A stretch of DNA of 24,896 bases from CAZWBR01 sp964404205 (GCA_964404205.1 CAYOJD010000037.1:1-24896); one strand, 5' to 3'. Counted from the first letter of the stretch, positions 14,747-23,435 are shown. The notes: generated from the sequence alone by a model not told the origin. Program-made: numbers and translations.

Positions 14747-15211
14747 ATGGCCATCGAAAAATACAACAGTGAAGTGAAGAGTATCCAGTACAATCAGGAA
14801 CTGGTCTTCAATGCATTATCAAACCTTAAAAACCTCGAACAGCTTTTCGACCCGCAAAAACTGGCCGAGTTGAAAGAGCGGTTTCCCGATGCGCCCGACA
14901 TTAAAGTGGAAGAGTTCAGGGCAACCGAAGATGAATGTACATTCAAAATTCAGCCATTGGGAACCGTAGGCCTGCACATTGTCGAAAAAGAGCCGTTTAA
15001 AACCATCAAATACGAAGGGTGCGAATCGGTTCCCTTCAAACTTTATTTCTGGGTACAGTTATTGCCTTCGGGCGATGAATCGTGCTTTTGCAAGCTTACC
15101 CTACACGCCGATCTGAATATCATGATTAAAATGGTGGTGGGCAAATATCTCGAAGATGGCATCAACAAAATTGCTGATGCCGTTACCAAAATTCCATTCG
15201 ACAGGGTTTAA
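14747..15211 (+). CDS. SRPBCC-like (START/polyketide-cyclase fold) small protein
   Basis: This protein of 154 residues is taken from ATG 14747 (MAIEKYNSEVKSIQYN). The pattern of an opening beta strand, then a helix (QELVFNALSNLKNLEQLF), then alternating strands and a long C-terminal helix (MVVGKYLEDGINKIADAVTK) resembles the SRPBCC hydrophobic-pocket fold. No catalytic motif is visible and there is no signal peptide, so it is cytosolic. The function is not known. It lies 183 bases after pyrE, and its stop codon overlaps that of the convergent birA by 4 bases. The fold call is by eye from its pattern and length. Confidence 0.65.
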   Translation: MAIEKYNSEVKSIQYNQELVFNALSNLKNLEQLFDPQKLAELKERFPDAPDIKVEEFRATEDECTFKIQPLGTVGLHIVEKEPFKTIKYEGCESVPFKLYFWVQLLPSGDESCFCKLTLHADLNIMIKMVVGKYLEDGINKIADAVTKIPFDRV

Positions 15212-15948
15212 GGCAAAAAAGCCACCTCTTTAAAGTGAAATATCATCGATTTTCCCGATTCTGTTTCGATACATAATCGGCCAATAGCATCCACGCCGCT
15301 TATCCGTCCGGTAAAAGGGCCCTGCTCATCCTTGTAGTTGGCCCGTTGGCCCAGGCGGTAAAGCGAATCGGTATATGCCTCGTCGATAGCCATCTGATTT
15401 CCATGCTTAAGCAGTTGGTACCACTGGTCGATTTCGGCCAGCAGCAGCGCAAGCATCTCTTGCAGGTCGTAACAAATACCGGTAGCCTGCCTTAACGAGA
15501 TGGGGTTTGGGGCATCCGACACAAAAGCCAACTGATTGATATTTAAACCAATTCCGACAATACAATTCGATAATTTTCCATTCCTGATGGCATTCTCGAT
15601 TAAAATTCCGGCTACCTTTTTGTCGCCGATATAAATATCGTTGGGCCATTTGATGGAAACACCGGCAACATACCGGCTTAAAAAGTTTTTCACGCCAAGC
15701 GATACCGCCTTTGAAATCTCGAACTGCCTGTCGATTCGTAGATACTCCGGATAACAAACAAAACTGAAGGTAAGGTTTTGGCCCGGCTCACTCTCCCAGT
15801 AATTGTTCACCTGTCCGCGACCGACAGTTTGACAATCGGTTACAAATACCGCTCCCTCAGGCAGACGATTTGTCAGCAATTGCTTTGCGGCATAGTTATT
15901 GGTCGAATCTATTTCAGTCAATCGTTCGACGGATGAACCGATTTTCAT
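15208..15948 (-). CDS. birA: Biotin--[acetyl-CoA-carboxylase] ligase, class I (no DNA-binding domain)
   Basis: BirA activates biotin with ATP to biotinyl-AMP and attaches it to the carrier lysine of acetyl-CoA carboxylase. The 246-residue protein shows TEIDSTNNYA, then TVGRGQVNNYW (41-51, the biotinyl-AMP loop GRGxxxxxW), KWPNDIYIGDKKVAGILIE (100-118, with the catalytic lysine region) and VGIGLNINQ. The small C-terminal domain follows. No winged helix precedes the catalytic domain, so it should not be a repressor. I use ATG 15948 rather than 16002, which would add 18 residues not typical of the family. It converges on the SRPBCC-like gene and diverges from rsfS. Confidence 0.92.
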   Translation of the reverse strand: MKIGSSVERLTEIDSTNNYAAKQLLTNRLPEGAVFVTDCQTVGRGQVNNYWESEPGQNLTFSFVCYPEYLRIDRQFEISKAVSLGVKNFLSRYVAGVSIKWPNDIYIGDKKVAGILIENAIRNGKLSNCIVGIGLNINQLAFVSDAPNPISLRQATGICYDLQEMLALLLAEIDQWYQLLKHGNQMAIDEAYTDSLYRLGQRANYKDEQGPFTGRISGVDAIGRLCIETESGKSMIFHFKEVAFLP

Positions 15949-16020
15949 GGCAAAATAGTTTTTGATTTTCGGGAGAACAAAGTAAACAGATATCCGGTTC
16001 AAGATTGCATGAACGCTTCT

Positions 16021-16051
16021 TTTTTAGTGTCGTTCAAAAAAATTATCTTTG
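16021..16051 (+). promoter_or_regulatory. Probable promoter of rsfS-ftsH
   Basis: TATCTTTG at 16044-16051 matches TAnnTTTG exactly. A T-rich element (16021-16025) lies 18 bases upstream, in the place of the -33 box. The rsfS ATG follows 17 bases later, so this promoter probably drives the long run of genes that follows. Confidence 0.55.
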
Positions 16052-16068
16052 TCTTTTAAATTCTATGT

Positions 16069-16446
16069 ATGGTAAAAAAAGCCATTCAAAATGGCCGGTT
16101 GAGTTTAGTCGATGCAATTATTGAAGGGATACGCCGCAAAAAGGGTGTCGAAATTATCAATATTGACCTGAAAGAACTTAACAATACTGAGTGTGACAAC
16201 TTTATCATCTGTCACGGGAACTCAAATACACATGTCGATGCTATTGCCCGTTCGGTAGAAGAGAGCGTTGAAGAACTGGCTCTCGAAAGGGTTTGGCATA
16301 CCGACGGATATCAAAATGCGCAGTGGATCCTGCTCGATTATATCGATGTGATGGTCCACGTTTTTCAGGAGCCTTACCGACGAATCTACGATTTGGAGGA
16401 ATTGTGGGGCGACGCTAAATTTTATAACATTGAATCCGACATTTAA
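16069..16446 (+). CDS. rsfS: Ribosome silencing factor RsfS
   Basis: RsfS binds ribosomal protein L14 and blocks subunit joining when nutrients are short. The 125-residue protein has the family core ECDNFIICHGNSNTHVDAIA, a helix with VEESVEELALE, the turn HTDGYQNAQWILLDYIDVMV and VHVFQEPYRRIYDLEELWGDA at the end. Length and motif order match the family (Pfam RsfS/Iojap). Only 5 bases separate it from ftsH, so co-transcription is very likely. The same pairing occurs in other Bacteroidota as I recall, but I cannot check it here. Confidence 0.93.
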   Translation: MVKKAIQNGRLSLVDAIIEGIRRKKGVEIINIDLKELNNTECDNFIICHGNSNTHVDAIARSVEESVEELALERVWHTDGYQNAQWILLDYIDVMVHVFQEPYRRIYDLEELWGDAKFYNIESDI

Positions 16447-16451
16447 CATCT

Positions 16452-18482
16452 ATGACAGAAAATAATACTCCCGGGAAGGGAAATGCAAAAAAAGGGAAAA
16501 AAACAACTGGTAACCCTGGTGGGTTACCCTCCTTCAAGTTTAATATTGGATATATCTACGGGTTACTGATAATCGCTTTTTTCGCCATCCAGTTTTTTGG
16601 CACCACCGGCACTCCGGTCGAGACCAACTGGCAGGAGGTAAAAAGCACCATGTTGCGCAATGGCGATGTCGAAAAAATTGTAGTGGTCAATAAAAGCAAT
16701 GCCGAAATCTACCTGAAGGAGTCGGCTTACGAGAAATATAAAAATAAGCTCAATACCGGTTTTGGTTCACCCGCCAAGACAGGGCCGCATTTCACCTTTA
16801 CCATCGGTTCGGTCGATGTGTTCGAGGCCAACCTCGATAAAGCCCAACAAGAGCTTGGCGATGGCTCGAGGGTAATCCTCACCTACGAAACACGGCGTGA
16901 CTATCTTACTGAAATACTCAGCTGGATTCTGCTCCCTGTGTTACTTATTGTTTTCTGGCTCTGGATGTTCCGACGCATGAGCCGTGGAGGTGGCGCCGGT
17001 GGTGGCAATATTTTCAATGTTGGGAAATCGCAGGCTAAAGTATTCGACAAAGATGCCCGTGTAACCACCACCTTCAAAGAGGTTGCCGGATTGGCCGAAG
17101 CCAAACAGGAAATTCAGGAAATTGTCGAGTTCCTAAAAAATCCGGAACGATATACCAAGTTGGGCGGTAAGATTCCCAAAGGTGCCCTTTTGGTAGGCCC
17201 TCCCGGAACAGGTAAAACTCTCCTTGCCAAAGCAGTAGCCGGCGAAGCCAACGTACCGTTCTTCTCGATGTCAGGTTCCGACTTTGTCGAGATGTTTGTC
17301 GGTGTAGGCGCATCACGTGTCCGCGACCTTTTCAAACAAGCCAAAGAAAAAGCCCCTTGTATTGTTTTTATCGACGAGATCGATGCCATTGGGCGTGCCC
17401 GTGGCCGTAACCCCAATATGGGTTCGAACGATGAACGCGAAAATACGCTCAACCAGTTGCTCACCGAAATGGATGGTTTCGACACCAACTCGGGGGTAAT
17501 TATCCTGGGCGCTACCAACCGTGCCGATATTCTTGACCGTGCACTGATGCGTGCCGGCCGTTTCGACAGGCAGATACATGTTGAGCTGCCCGATATTGTC
17601 GACCGTAAGGAGATTTTCCAGGTACACCTGAAAAACCTGTTGCTGGCCGATGACGTCAATGTCGAGTTTCTGGCCAAACAAACGCCGGGATTCTCAGGTG
17701 CCGATATTGCCAATGTATGTAACGAAGCCGCTTTGATTGCTGCCCGCCGTTTGAAAGAGAAGGTTGAAAAACAAGATTTCCTTGATGCAGTCGACCGTAT
17801 TGTAGGCGGGCTCGAAAAGAAAAATAAAATTATCTCGGCCAACGAGAAAGCCACCATTGCCTACCACGAAGCAGGCCATGCCACCGTAAGCTGGTTGCTA
17901 GAGCATGCCCATCCGCTGGTAAAGGTAACCATTGTGCCACGTGGCAAAGCCCTTGGTGCAGCATGGTACCTGCCCGAAGAACGGCAAATAACCACCCGCG
18001 AGCAACTGTTAGACGAAATCAGTGCCACGCTGGCCGGCCGCGCTGCCGAAGAACTCGTCTTCTCCTCCATATCGTCGGGTGCCCAAAACGACCTCGAAAA
18101 GGTAACCAAAACAGCCTTTGCGATGGTTTGTTACTTTGGCATGAGCGATAAGGTAGGCAAGGTAAGCTACTACGACTCGACCGGTCAGAGCGATTTTTCG
18201 TTTGGCAAACCTTACAGTGAAAAAACTGCCGAATTGATGGATCAGGAGGTTAAAACAGTGATTGAATCGGCCTACGAAAGAGCAAAAAAGATTCTGAGCG
18301 AGAATGCCAACGGTCATAAAAAACTGGCCAATTTGCTGCTCGAACGTGAAGTAATCTTCTCTGAAGATCTCGAACACATCTTTGGCCCGCGACAGTGGGG
18401 CAAGCCAAAAGAAGAGCCCCAATCCGAAGCGCCCAAAAGCGAGCCGGACAAGGCCAACAGCGAGGAGGCTGCCAACAGTTAG
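16452..18482 (+). CDS. ftsH: ATP-dependent zinc metalloprotease FtsH
   Basis: FtsH is the membrane-anchored AAA+ protease that removes misassembled membrane proteins and some soluble regulators. The 676-residue protein has membrane segments at about 32-50 and 155-172, enclosing a periplasmic domain. A GGGAGGGN linker follows, then Walker A GPPGTGKT (249-256), pore motif MFVGVG (281-286), Walker B IVFIDEIDAI (304-313), the second region of homology ATNRADILDRALMRAGRFDR with R370 and R373, zinc motif HEAGH (472-476) and third ligand D547 in QNDLEK. The last 25 residues are charged and low complexity. All catalytic residues are present. It follows rsfS by 5 bases and begins a run that ends with phospholipid synthesis genes. 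FtsH controls lipid A synthesis by degrading LpxC in E. coli; any such link here is inference. Confidence 0.97.
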   Translation: MTENNTPGKGNAKKGKKTTGNPGGLPSFKFNIGYIYGLLIIAFFAIQFFGTTGTPVETNWQEVKSTMLRNGDVEKIVVVNKSNAEIYLKESAYEKYKNKLNTGFGSPAKTGPHFTFTIGSVDVFEANLDKAQQELGDGSRVILTYETRRDYLTEILSWILLPVLLIVFWLWMFRRMSRGGGAGGGNIFNVGKSQAKVFDKDARVTTTFKEVAGLAEAKQEIQEIVEFLKNPERYTKLGGKIPKGALLVGPPGTGKTLLAKAVAGEANVPFFSMSGSDFVEMFVGVGASRVRDLFKQAKEKAPCIVFIDEIDAIGRARGRNPNMGSNDERENTLNQLLTEMDGFDTNSGVIILGATNRADILDRALMRAGRFDRQIHVELPDIVDRKEIFQVHLKNLLLADDVNVEFLAKQTPGFSGADIANVCNEAALIAARRLKEKVEKQDFLDAVDRIVGGLEKKNKIISANEKATIAYHEAGHATVSWLLEHAHPLVKVTIVPRGKALGAAWYLPEERQITTREQLLDEISATLAGRAAEELVFSSISSGAQNDLEKVTKTAFAMVCYFGMSDKVGKVSYYDSTGQSDFSFGKPYSEKTAELMDQEVKTVIESAYERAKKILSENANGHKKLANLLLEREVIFSEDLEHIFGPRQWGKPKEEPQSEAPKSEPDKANSEEAANS

Positions 18483-18534
18483 TTGATAGCCATAACCGTT
18501 ACAACAACGTCACGAATCATTAACAATAACCCAG

Positions 18535-18750
18535 ATGGAAAAAGATTGGAAACTGGTCTATTTTACCGGGGAGGAATATCAGGCGCTGATAGCGAAGGAA
18601 GTTCTGGCCGACAATGGCATCGAATCGGTCATTATCAACCACCGCGATTCATCTTACACCACATTTGGTGATGTTGAGCTATTTGTTGCTGATGCTGATT
18701 TCGATCAGGCAACACAAATTCTGCAACATCTAAAAAACGGCGAAAATTGA
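18535..18750 (+). CDS. DUF2007-type small protein
   Basis: This is a 71-residue soluble protein with MEKDWKLVYFTGEEYQALIA, then KEVLADNGIESVIINHRDSS and VELFVADADFDQATQILQHL. The layout (beta strand, helix, strand, loop, strand, helix) matches the small DUF2007 family, often labelled putative signal-transducing protein with no proven role. The ATG at 18535 is 52 bases after ftsH. Its stop TGA overlaps the TTG start of cdsA (TTGA), so translation of cdsA is probably coupled to it. Confidence 0.75.
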   Translation: MEKDWKLVYFTGEEYQALIAKEVLADNGIESVIINHRDSSYTTFGDVELFVADADFDQATQILQHLKNGEN

Positions 18751-19568
18751 AAGAGCTTCATAAACGCAGCTTGTCAGGCATCCTGTTTGTAATCATCCTC
18801 ATCGGGGCGATATTTCTGGGACCCTACACCTACGGAATATTGTTCCTCGTCCTTTCCATTTTTATCTTGCGTGAGTTCTATACCCTTGGGGCGCAGGCGG
18901 GTTACTCTGCCCAGCTCTATCCGGCCATGACCATTGGGGCATTTCTGTTTGTGCTTACGTTTCTGCTGGTCAACGGCATTATCGGTGCCGGCTCGCTGCT
19001 GTCCGTTCTGCCGTTGATGTTCGCCATTCCGGTTTACGAACTCTTTCGAAATAAAAAGAAATCGATTGGCAACATTGCTCTCACTTACTTCGGGCTGATT
19101 TATGTATCTGTCCCGTTTGCGCTGCTTAACTTTTTGGTCTTTCCGGGCCACAGCCACTACGACCACTCAATGCTGGTCATTCTGTTGGTAATTATCTGGG
19201 CCTGCGACTCAGGCGCTTATCTGATTGGTGTTCGTTTTGGCCGCCACCGTCTTTTCGAACGTATCTCGCCCAAAAAATCGTGGGAAGGGTTCTTCGGAGG
19301 GTTGGCTGCCGCGATAATTGCCACTTGGCTCCTCTCATTAATCTATACCGAGTACCGTTTTATTTTTCTGTTGATCATTGCCCTGATTACCGTCGTAATC
19401 GGCACCTTGGGCGATTTGGTCGAATCGATGATGAAACGTCAGATTGGGGTAAAAGACTCCGGAAAGTTTATGCCCGGCCATGGCGGTCTGCTCGACCGTT
19501 TCGACAGTATTCTGATGGCACTCCCCTTTATTTACTTTGTTGTGCAACTATTTGCCAATTTTCACTAA
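18747..19568 (+). CDS. cdsA: Phosphatidate cytidylyltransferase
   Basis: CdsA makes CDP-diacylglycerol from phosphatidate and CTP, the common precursor of membrane phospholipids. The 273-residue protein has several membrane helices (for example at about 10-40 and 65-100) and ends with the family signature SMMKRQIGVKDSGKFMPGHG followed by GLLDRFD, which fits the CDP-diglyceride synthetase pattern (KR, KD, HGG, DRFD). SPKKSWEGFFGG precedes it. The start is TTG at 18747, overlapping the upstream stop as TTGA; no ATG is available before residue about 70. It is followed by psd and pssA, the next steps of the pathway. Confidence 0.95.
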   Translation: MKELHKRSLSGILFVIILIGAIFLGPYTYGILFLVLSIFILREFYTLGAQAGYSAQLYPAMTIGAFLFVLTFLLVNGIIGAGSLLSVLPLMFAIPVYELFRNKKKSIGNIALTYFGLIYVSVPFALLNFLVFPGHSHYDHSMLVILLVIIWACDSGAYLIGVRFGRHRLFERISPKKSWEGFFGGLAAAIIATWLLSLIYTEYRFIFLLIIALITVVIGTLGDLVESMMKRQIGVKDSGKFMPGHGGLLDRFDSILMALPFIYFVVQLFANFH

Positions 19569-19593
19569 TTTCGCGCAACTTATCAATGTTGTC

Positions 19594-20244
19594 ATGAGAA
19601 TTCATAAAGAGGGTTACCTTGTTGTCGTTCTTGCCATTTTAATATGGTTAGGGGTCAATTTCCTCGTATCACTTACCGATGAGACCTTTTTCAGGATCTT
19701 TATTCTATTGGCTACCACGCCGGTACTCTTTCTGGCTATCCGCTTTTTTCGCTATCCGCACCGGGTGGTCAAGCAAAACCCGGCTCATCTGTTGTCGCCC
19801 GCCGATGGTACGATTGTAGCCATCGAGGAGACCTACGAAAGCGAATATTTTCACGACAACCGGTTGCAGGTTAGTGTATTTATGTCGGTTTACAATGTCC
19901 ATGTCAACTGGATACCCATTCCCGGAACGGTTCGTTACTTCAAACACCACAGCGGGAATTTTATGGCTGCCTATCTCCCCAAATCATCTACCGAGAATGA
20001 ACGGGCCACTACGGTGGTGCAGATGGAGAACGGAACCGAGGTGCTGGTCAGGCAGATTGCCGGGGCCGTTGCCAAACGTATCATCTCCTACCCCAAAGTG
20101 GGCGAAGTGGTCACCCAGGAGACCGAACTGGGCTTTATCCGTTTCGGCTCTCGTGTCGATATCTTTCTGCCTGTTGGCACACCGGTTGATGTTGCCCTTT
20201 GCGAAGCGGTTACCGGAAGCCAAACCGTGATTGCACGGCTATAA
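19594..20244 (+). CDS. psd: Phosphatidylserine decarboxylase (short type)
   Basis: Psd decarboxylates phosphatidylserine to phosphatidylethanolamine with a pyruvoyl group made by self-cleavage. The 216-residue protein has an N-terminal hydrophobic region (about 8-50), then HLLSPADGTIVAIEE, MSVYNVHVNWIPIPG, FKHHSGNFMAAYLPKSSTEN and LGFIRFGSRVDIFLP (179-193). Cleavage is expected before Ser186 in FGS, the equivalent of LGST in the E. coli enzyme. The short length without the extra N-terminal part fits the compact group of Psd enzymes. ATG 19594 is chosen; the longer frame from 19537 would overlap cdsA and adds residues of no known homology. The gap to cdsA is 25 bases, to pssA 13. Confidence 0.93.
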   Translation: MRIHKEGYLVVVLAILIWLGVNFLVSLTDETFFRIFILLATTPVLFLAIRFFRYPHRVVKQNPAHLLSPADGTIVAIEETYESEYFHDNRLQVSVFMSVYNVHVNWIPIPGTVRYFKHHSGNFMAAYLPKSSTENERATTVVQMENGTEVLVRQIAGAVAKRIISYPKVGEVVTQETELGFIRFGSRVDIFLPVGTPVDVALCEAVTGSQTVIARL

Positions 20245-20257
20245 TCTTCTGCCGCCA

Positions 20258-20998
20258 ATGAAAAAACATATCCCCAATCTGATAACCTGTCTGAATGTCT
20301 TCAGCGGAAGCATGGCGGTTATTTTTGCCTTACAAGGCTTGCTGACCACTGCCGTATGGTGGATTGTTGCGGCAGCTCTCTTCGACTTTCTCGACGGAAT
20401 GATAGCCCGGTTGCTGAAAGCCTACTCCCCAATGGGCAAAGAGCTCGACTCACTGGCCGATGTTATCTCATTCGGACTGGCCCCCGGGATTATCATGTTT
20501 GTTCTGCAGCAGAAAGCCACCACCGGGGCATTGGTTCCCGCACAAGCTTATGGCCAGTTGACCTCCCTGCAATTGATGTTTATCTTCAGCGCGCTGATTA
20601 TTCCGGTATTCTCGGCCCTCCGGCTGGCCAAGTTCAATATCGATACCCGCCAAAGCGACTCTTTTATCGGGCTGCCCACACCGGCCAACGCACTCTTTAT
20701 CTCGGCGCTCGGATTAATTTCGGAGCATGGCAGCTTCCCTGCCATCGACCATTCGATTTTAAACAGCTGGGCATTACTGGCAATGACGCTCCTCTTTAGC
20801 GGCCTGCTGGTTTCCGAAGTGGCCATGTTTGCCCTTAAATTTAAAAACCTAAGCTGGAAAGAAAACCATATCCGTTACATCTTTCTGTTTCTCTCGGCCA
20901 TTATGGTCGCCTCATTCCCCATTTACGGCATTGCCGCCGCCATCCTTCTTTTTATCCTGATTTCGGTTTTGGCCGGAAAGCGTCAGGTGAACCCCTAA
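20258..20998 (+). CDS. pssA: CDP-diacylglycerol--serine O-phosphatidyltransferase
   Basis: PssA makes phosphatidylserine from CDP-diacylglycerol and serine. The 246-residue integral membrane protein carries the CDP-alcohol phosphatidyltransferase motif DG(x2)AR(x8)G(x3)D(x3)D, here DGMIARLLKAYSPMGKELDS followed by LAD. PNLITCLNVFSGSMAV precedes it, and SFGLAPG and ALRLAKFNID follow. About seven to eight membrane helices are visible. The family also includes other CDP-alcohol transferases, but the neighbouring psd and cdsA make the serine enzyme the best call. It is the last gene of the run starting at rsfS. Confidence 0.92.
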   Translation: MKKHIPNLITCLNVFSGSMAVIFALQGLLTTAVWWIVAAALFDFLDGMIARLLKAYSPMGKELDSLADVISFGLAPGIIMFVLQQKATTGALVPAQAYGQLTSLQLMFIFSALIIPVFSALRLAKFNIDTRQSDSFIGLPTPANALFISALGLISEHGSFPAIDHSILNSWALLAMTLLFSGLLVSEVAMFALKFKNLSWKENHIRYIFLFLSAIMVASFPIYGIAAAILLFILISVLAGKRQVNP

Positions 20999-21094
20999 CA
21001 ATAATAAATTAATGGTTCGTGGTTTCACCCCCAACAGCTGGCGGAGGGGGAATTTTGTATCGAACTGTCCCGATTTGACGTTATATCAATGACA

Positions 21095-21156
21095 GATTAC
21101 ACGTAAAATATACCCAATACACGCGTGCAATGGCTGATTACACGTGTGTGATGGGG
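21095..21156. repeat. Three degenerate ~21-bp direct repeats
   Basis: Units begin at 21095, 21115 and 21136 and share a core TACACG. Units two and three match at TACACGnGTGnnATGG. The repeats are spaced 20 and 21 bases apart, close to two helical turns each. They sit in the 287-base convergent gap between pssA and the OmpA gene. A C5/G5 pair at 21028-21032/21046-21050 nearby is too weak to call a terminator. Confidence 0.45.
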
Positions 21157-21285
21157 TTGATGGGATAATGCATTCGAAAGCATGGAAAATAGCGAGAGAA
21201 GCAGGGCGGTTTTAACTCACCCCCCAAAAAAGCTGCCCCCTGACAGACCAATCACAACTTTGTCTCATCGTCTCTTTGTCCTCAC

Positions 21286-23160
21286 TCAAAAAATCCACGC
21301 ATTGGGATATTTCCCTTTGAGACTGATCAAATCATTCTTCGCCTGGGTGATTCCGGTATAGCCAATAACCACTTTGTAAGGTTGGGTCTCACTGATAATT
21401 TTAGCCTTTAATCCTTCCGAAAGGGCCTGTTTCAACAACTTATCGGCATTTGCCCTGTCCATAAACGAACCCAGCACAATGTAATATTTATCGTAAACCT
21501 TCTGCGGCAAACTGCTGGCACTCTTTCCCACTGCCGGCACGGGATTATAGGTTGTTTTACGCGGCGGCTCGCTAATGGCCTGTTTCTTCACCGTTTCAAA
21601 GTCGGGCAGCGAACTGGTTATCCCCGGAATCATAAATTCGGTACGGCGGTTCATGCGATGCTCCTCGGGGGTACAGGCCACACCGTTGCGGCAATTGTTA
21701 AGCAACTTTTCCTCTCCATATCCTTTGGCAATGATACGGTCGCTGTCAATCCCTTTCGAGAGAATATAGTCGACAGCCGATTGTGCCCTCTTTTGCGACA
21801 AAACAAGGTTATAGGCATCCGAACCCCGCGAGTCGGTATGCGAGCTCAACTCAACCGTTACCTCCGGATTCTCGGCCATAAAGGCCACCAATCGGTTCAG
21901 CTCGGCTTCTGATTCAGGCAAGATGTTCCATTTGTCGAAATCGTAGTAGATATTCTTCAGCTCGATAGCTTTTTTCACCATCATCTTCATCCAAACCGTG
22001 TCGCGCAGCACGCTTCCCTCTTTCAGGTTGCCAACGGTCACACTTTTGGTTTCGTCTTCATAACCAAAAGCTTTCACCGTAAGGTCATATCGTTTATCGC
22101 GTTCAACCGTTCGGCCAACCATTCCATTGCTACCGGTAACCTGTTGCGGAAGGTCGCTGAACTTCACTTCGGCACCCGGAATGGGTCGGTGCGACTTCGC
22201 ATCATACACCCGGATTTCCATCAGGTATTCAATATATTTCCTGAAGGTGAGGCGGTAAATATCATCATTCCCCATCCCCGGGCGGTTGGAACTGATGTAG
22301 GCATACTCGGCATGAGGGGGAAAATCGGCCGCGAAATCGTCGTATGGCGAATTGACGGGCCCTTCGAGGTGGATTACCTCTCCAATTGGCAAGCGGGTAT
22401 AGAAAAGGTCCAGTCCGCCAAGCCCCTCGCGGCTATCGCTGGCAAAGATCAGGAACCCATCTTCGGTAACAAACGGGAAAGCATCCTTGCCCGATGTATT
22501 AATCTTCTCGCCCAGGTTTACCGGACTGCCCCAGTTTCCGCCTTTGCGTACACTCATATAGAGGTCGGTGCCGCCAAACCCGCCCGGCATATCGCTGGCA
22601 AAGATCAACGTATCGCCGGTAACCGTAACGGCCGGATGGGCAACGGAGTAATCAGAATTGCAGAAAGGCAGTTCAACAGCCTCCTGCCATTTGCCACCCG
22701 CCATCTTCGTAACGGTAATCCGCAGGTTCACTTTATTCTCGCGGAAAGGCCTAAAGCCCGAAGCCGGTTTTTGATAATTCGATTGGGTGATAAACAGTTC
22801 GCCGCTCTTTTCGCACCAGGCTACCGGACCATCGTGATAGCGCGAGACAAACTCGCCCACCAATTCCCGTTCGCCGGCCACCTTTCCGCTGTCGTCAACA
22901 GCAATACGGTGCAAATCGTAAAACTCGCGCTTGCGCAGGCGGTTTTCATTCTTGTAGAGCAACTCGTTGCGGTACGAGGTAAAATAGAGGGTATCGCCAA
23001 TCAGGGCCGGCCCAAAATCACTCTGCACCGTGTTCACCGGCAGTTGTTCAATCTTGACCGATTGGGGGTCGTACAACTCCCCTTTGCGTGGTTGGGCGAC
23101 TATCGTTCCGGTCGCTACCAATAATCCAAACACTACTACAACAGACCTCTTTGTTTTCAT
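21286..23160 (-). CDS. Envelope OmpA-family protein with PD40-like repeats and a SPOR domain
   Basis: This 624-residue exported protein has a signal peptide (1-23, cleavage after VAQ). Residues 45-305 form a beta-propeller-like region with repeats such as LIFASDMPGGFGGTDLYMS, LIFASDSREGLGGLDLF and AYISSNRPGMGNDDIY, typical of PD40-like motifs. A carboxypeptidase-regulatory-like beta domain follows (about 315-390). An OmpA_C peptidoglycan-binding domain (about 402-511) has YYDFDKWNI, ELSSHTDSRGS (D443) and LSQKRAQ (R458), plus a cysteine pair at 490 and 496. The C-terminal 65 residues (KYYIVLGSFMDRANADKLLK) look like a SPOR domain. It may anchor an outer-membrane or secretion structure to peptidoglycan. 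It resembles PorE-type proteins of type IX secretion but lacks the TPR part. It is next to a T9SS substrate gene. Confidence 0.85.
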   Translation of the reverse strand: MKTKRSVVVVFGLLVATGTIVAQPRKGELYDPQSVKIEQLPVNTVQSDFGPALIGDTLYFTSYRNELLYKNENRLRKREFYDLHRIAVDDSGKVAGERELVGEFVSRYHDGPVAWCEKSGELFITQSNYQKPASGFRPFRENKVNLRITVTKMAGGKWQEAVELPFCNSDYSVAHPAVTVTGDTLIFASDMPGGFGGTDLYMSVRKGGNWGSPVNLGEKINTSGKDAFPFVTEDGFLIFASDSREGLGGLDLFYTRLPIGEVIHLEGPVNSPYDDFAADFPPHAEYAYISSNRPGMGNDDIYRLTFRKYIEYLMEIRVYDAKSHRPIPGAEVKFSDLPQQVTGSNGMVGRTVERDKRYDLTVKAFGYEDETKSVTVGNLKEGSVLRDTVWMKMMVKKAIELKNIYYDFDKWNILPESEAELNRLVAFMAENPEVTVELSSHTDSRGSDAYNLVLSQKRAQSAVDYILSKGIDSDRIIAKGYGEEKLLNNCRNGVACTPEEHRMNRRTEFMIPGITSSLPDFETVKKQAISEPPRKTTYNPVPAVGKSASSLPQKVYDKYYIVLGSFMDRANADKLLKQALSEGLKAKIISETQPYKVVIGYTGITQAKNDLISLKGKYPNAWIF

Positions 23161-23435
23161 CTTCTTCGTTCTTTACCCGGTTGGCAATTGAGTTTCAACA
23201 CCTGGTTTTGCCGGTTATATTCCTCGTTGCTCCTGTTTATGCCCCGACAGGTAATGAAGCACTACCGGAGACTCGGATTATTCAGGAATATACCTTGCTG
23301 TTTTCCAATACAATGACCTGAACAGCCATCTGAAAACGTGAAGATTACTTTACATTTTTAAAAATAGGATAAAAAGCGCGTTCCAGATACCCGCTGTTTA
23401 TAACTTGTTGGGTTATTAACAGTTTCGCGAATAGG
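23161..23435. other. Intergenic region upstream of the OmpA-family gene
   Basis: About 275 bases without a gene. GGTTATATTCC (23213-23223) and GGAATATACC (23285-23294) form an imperfect inverted repeat. ATTTTTAAAAAT near 23352 is a 12-base palindrome. A promoter for the OmpA gene should lie here, but no exact TAnnTTTG match on the reverse strand was found. Confidence 0.3.

Noticed and set aside
22144..23124. Long open frame (326 codons) on the + strand opposite the OmpA-family gene
   Set aside because: It is the antisense shadow of a gene with clear signal peptide and domains. Its translation matches no family I know and has no start signal.
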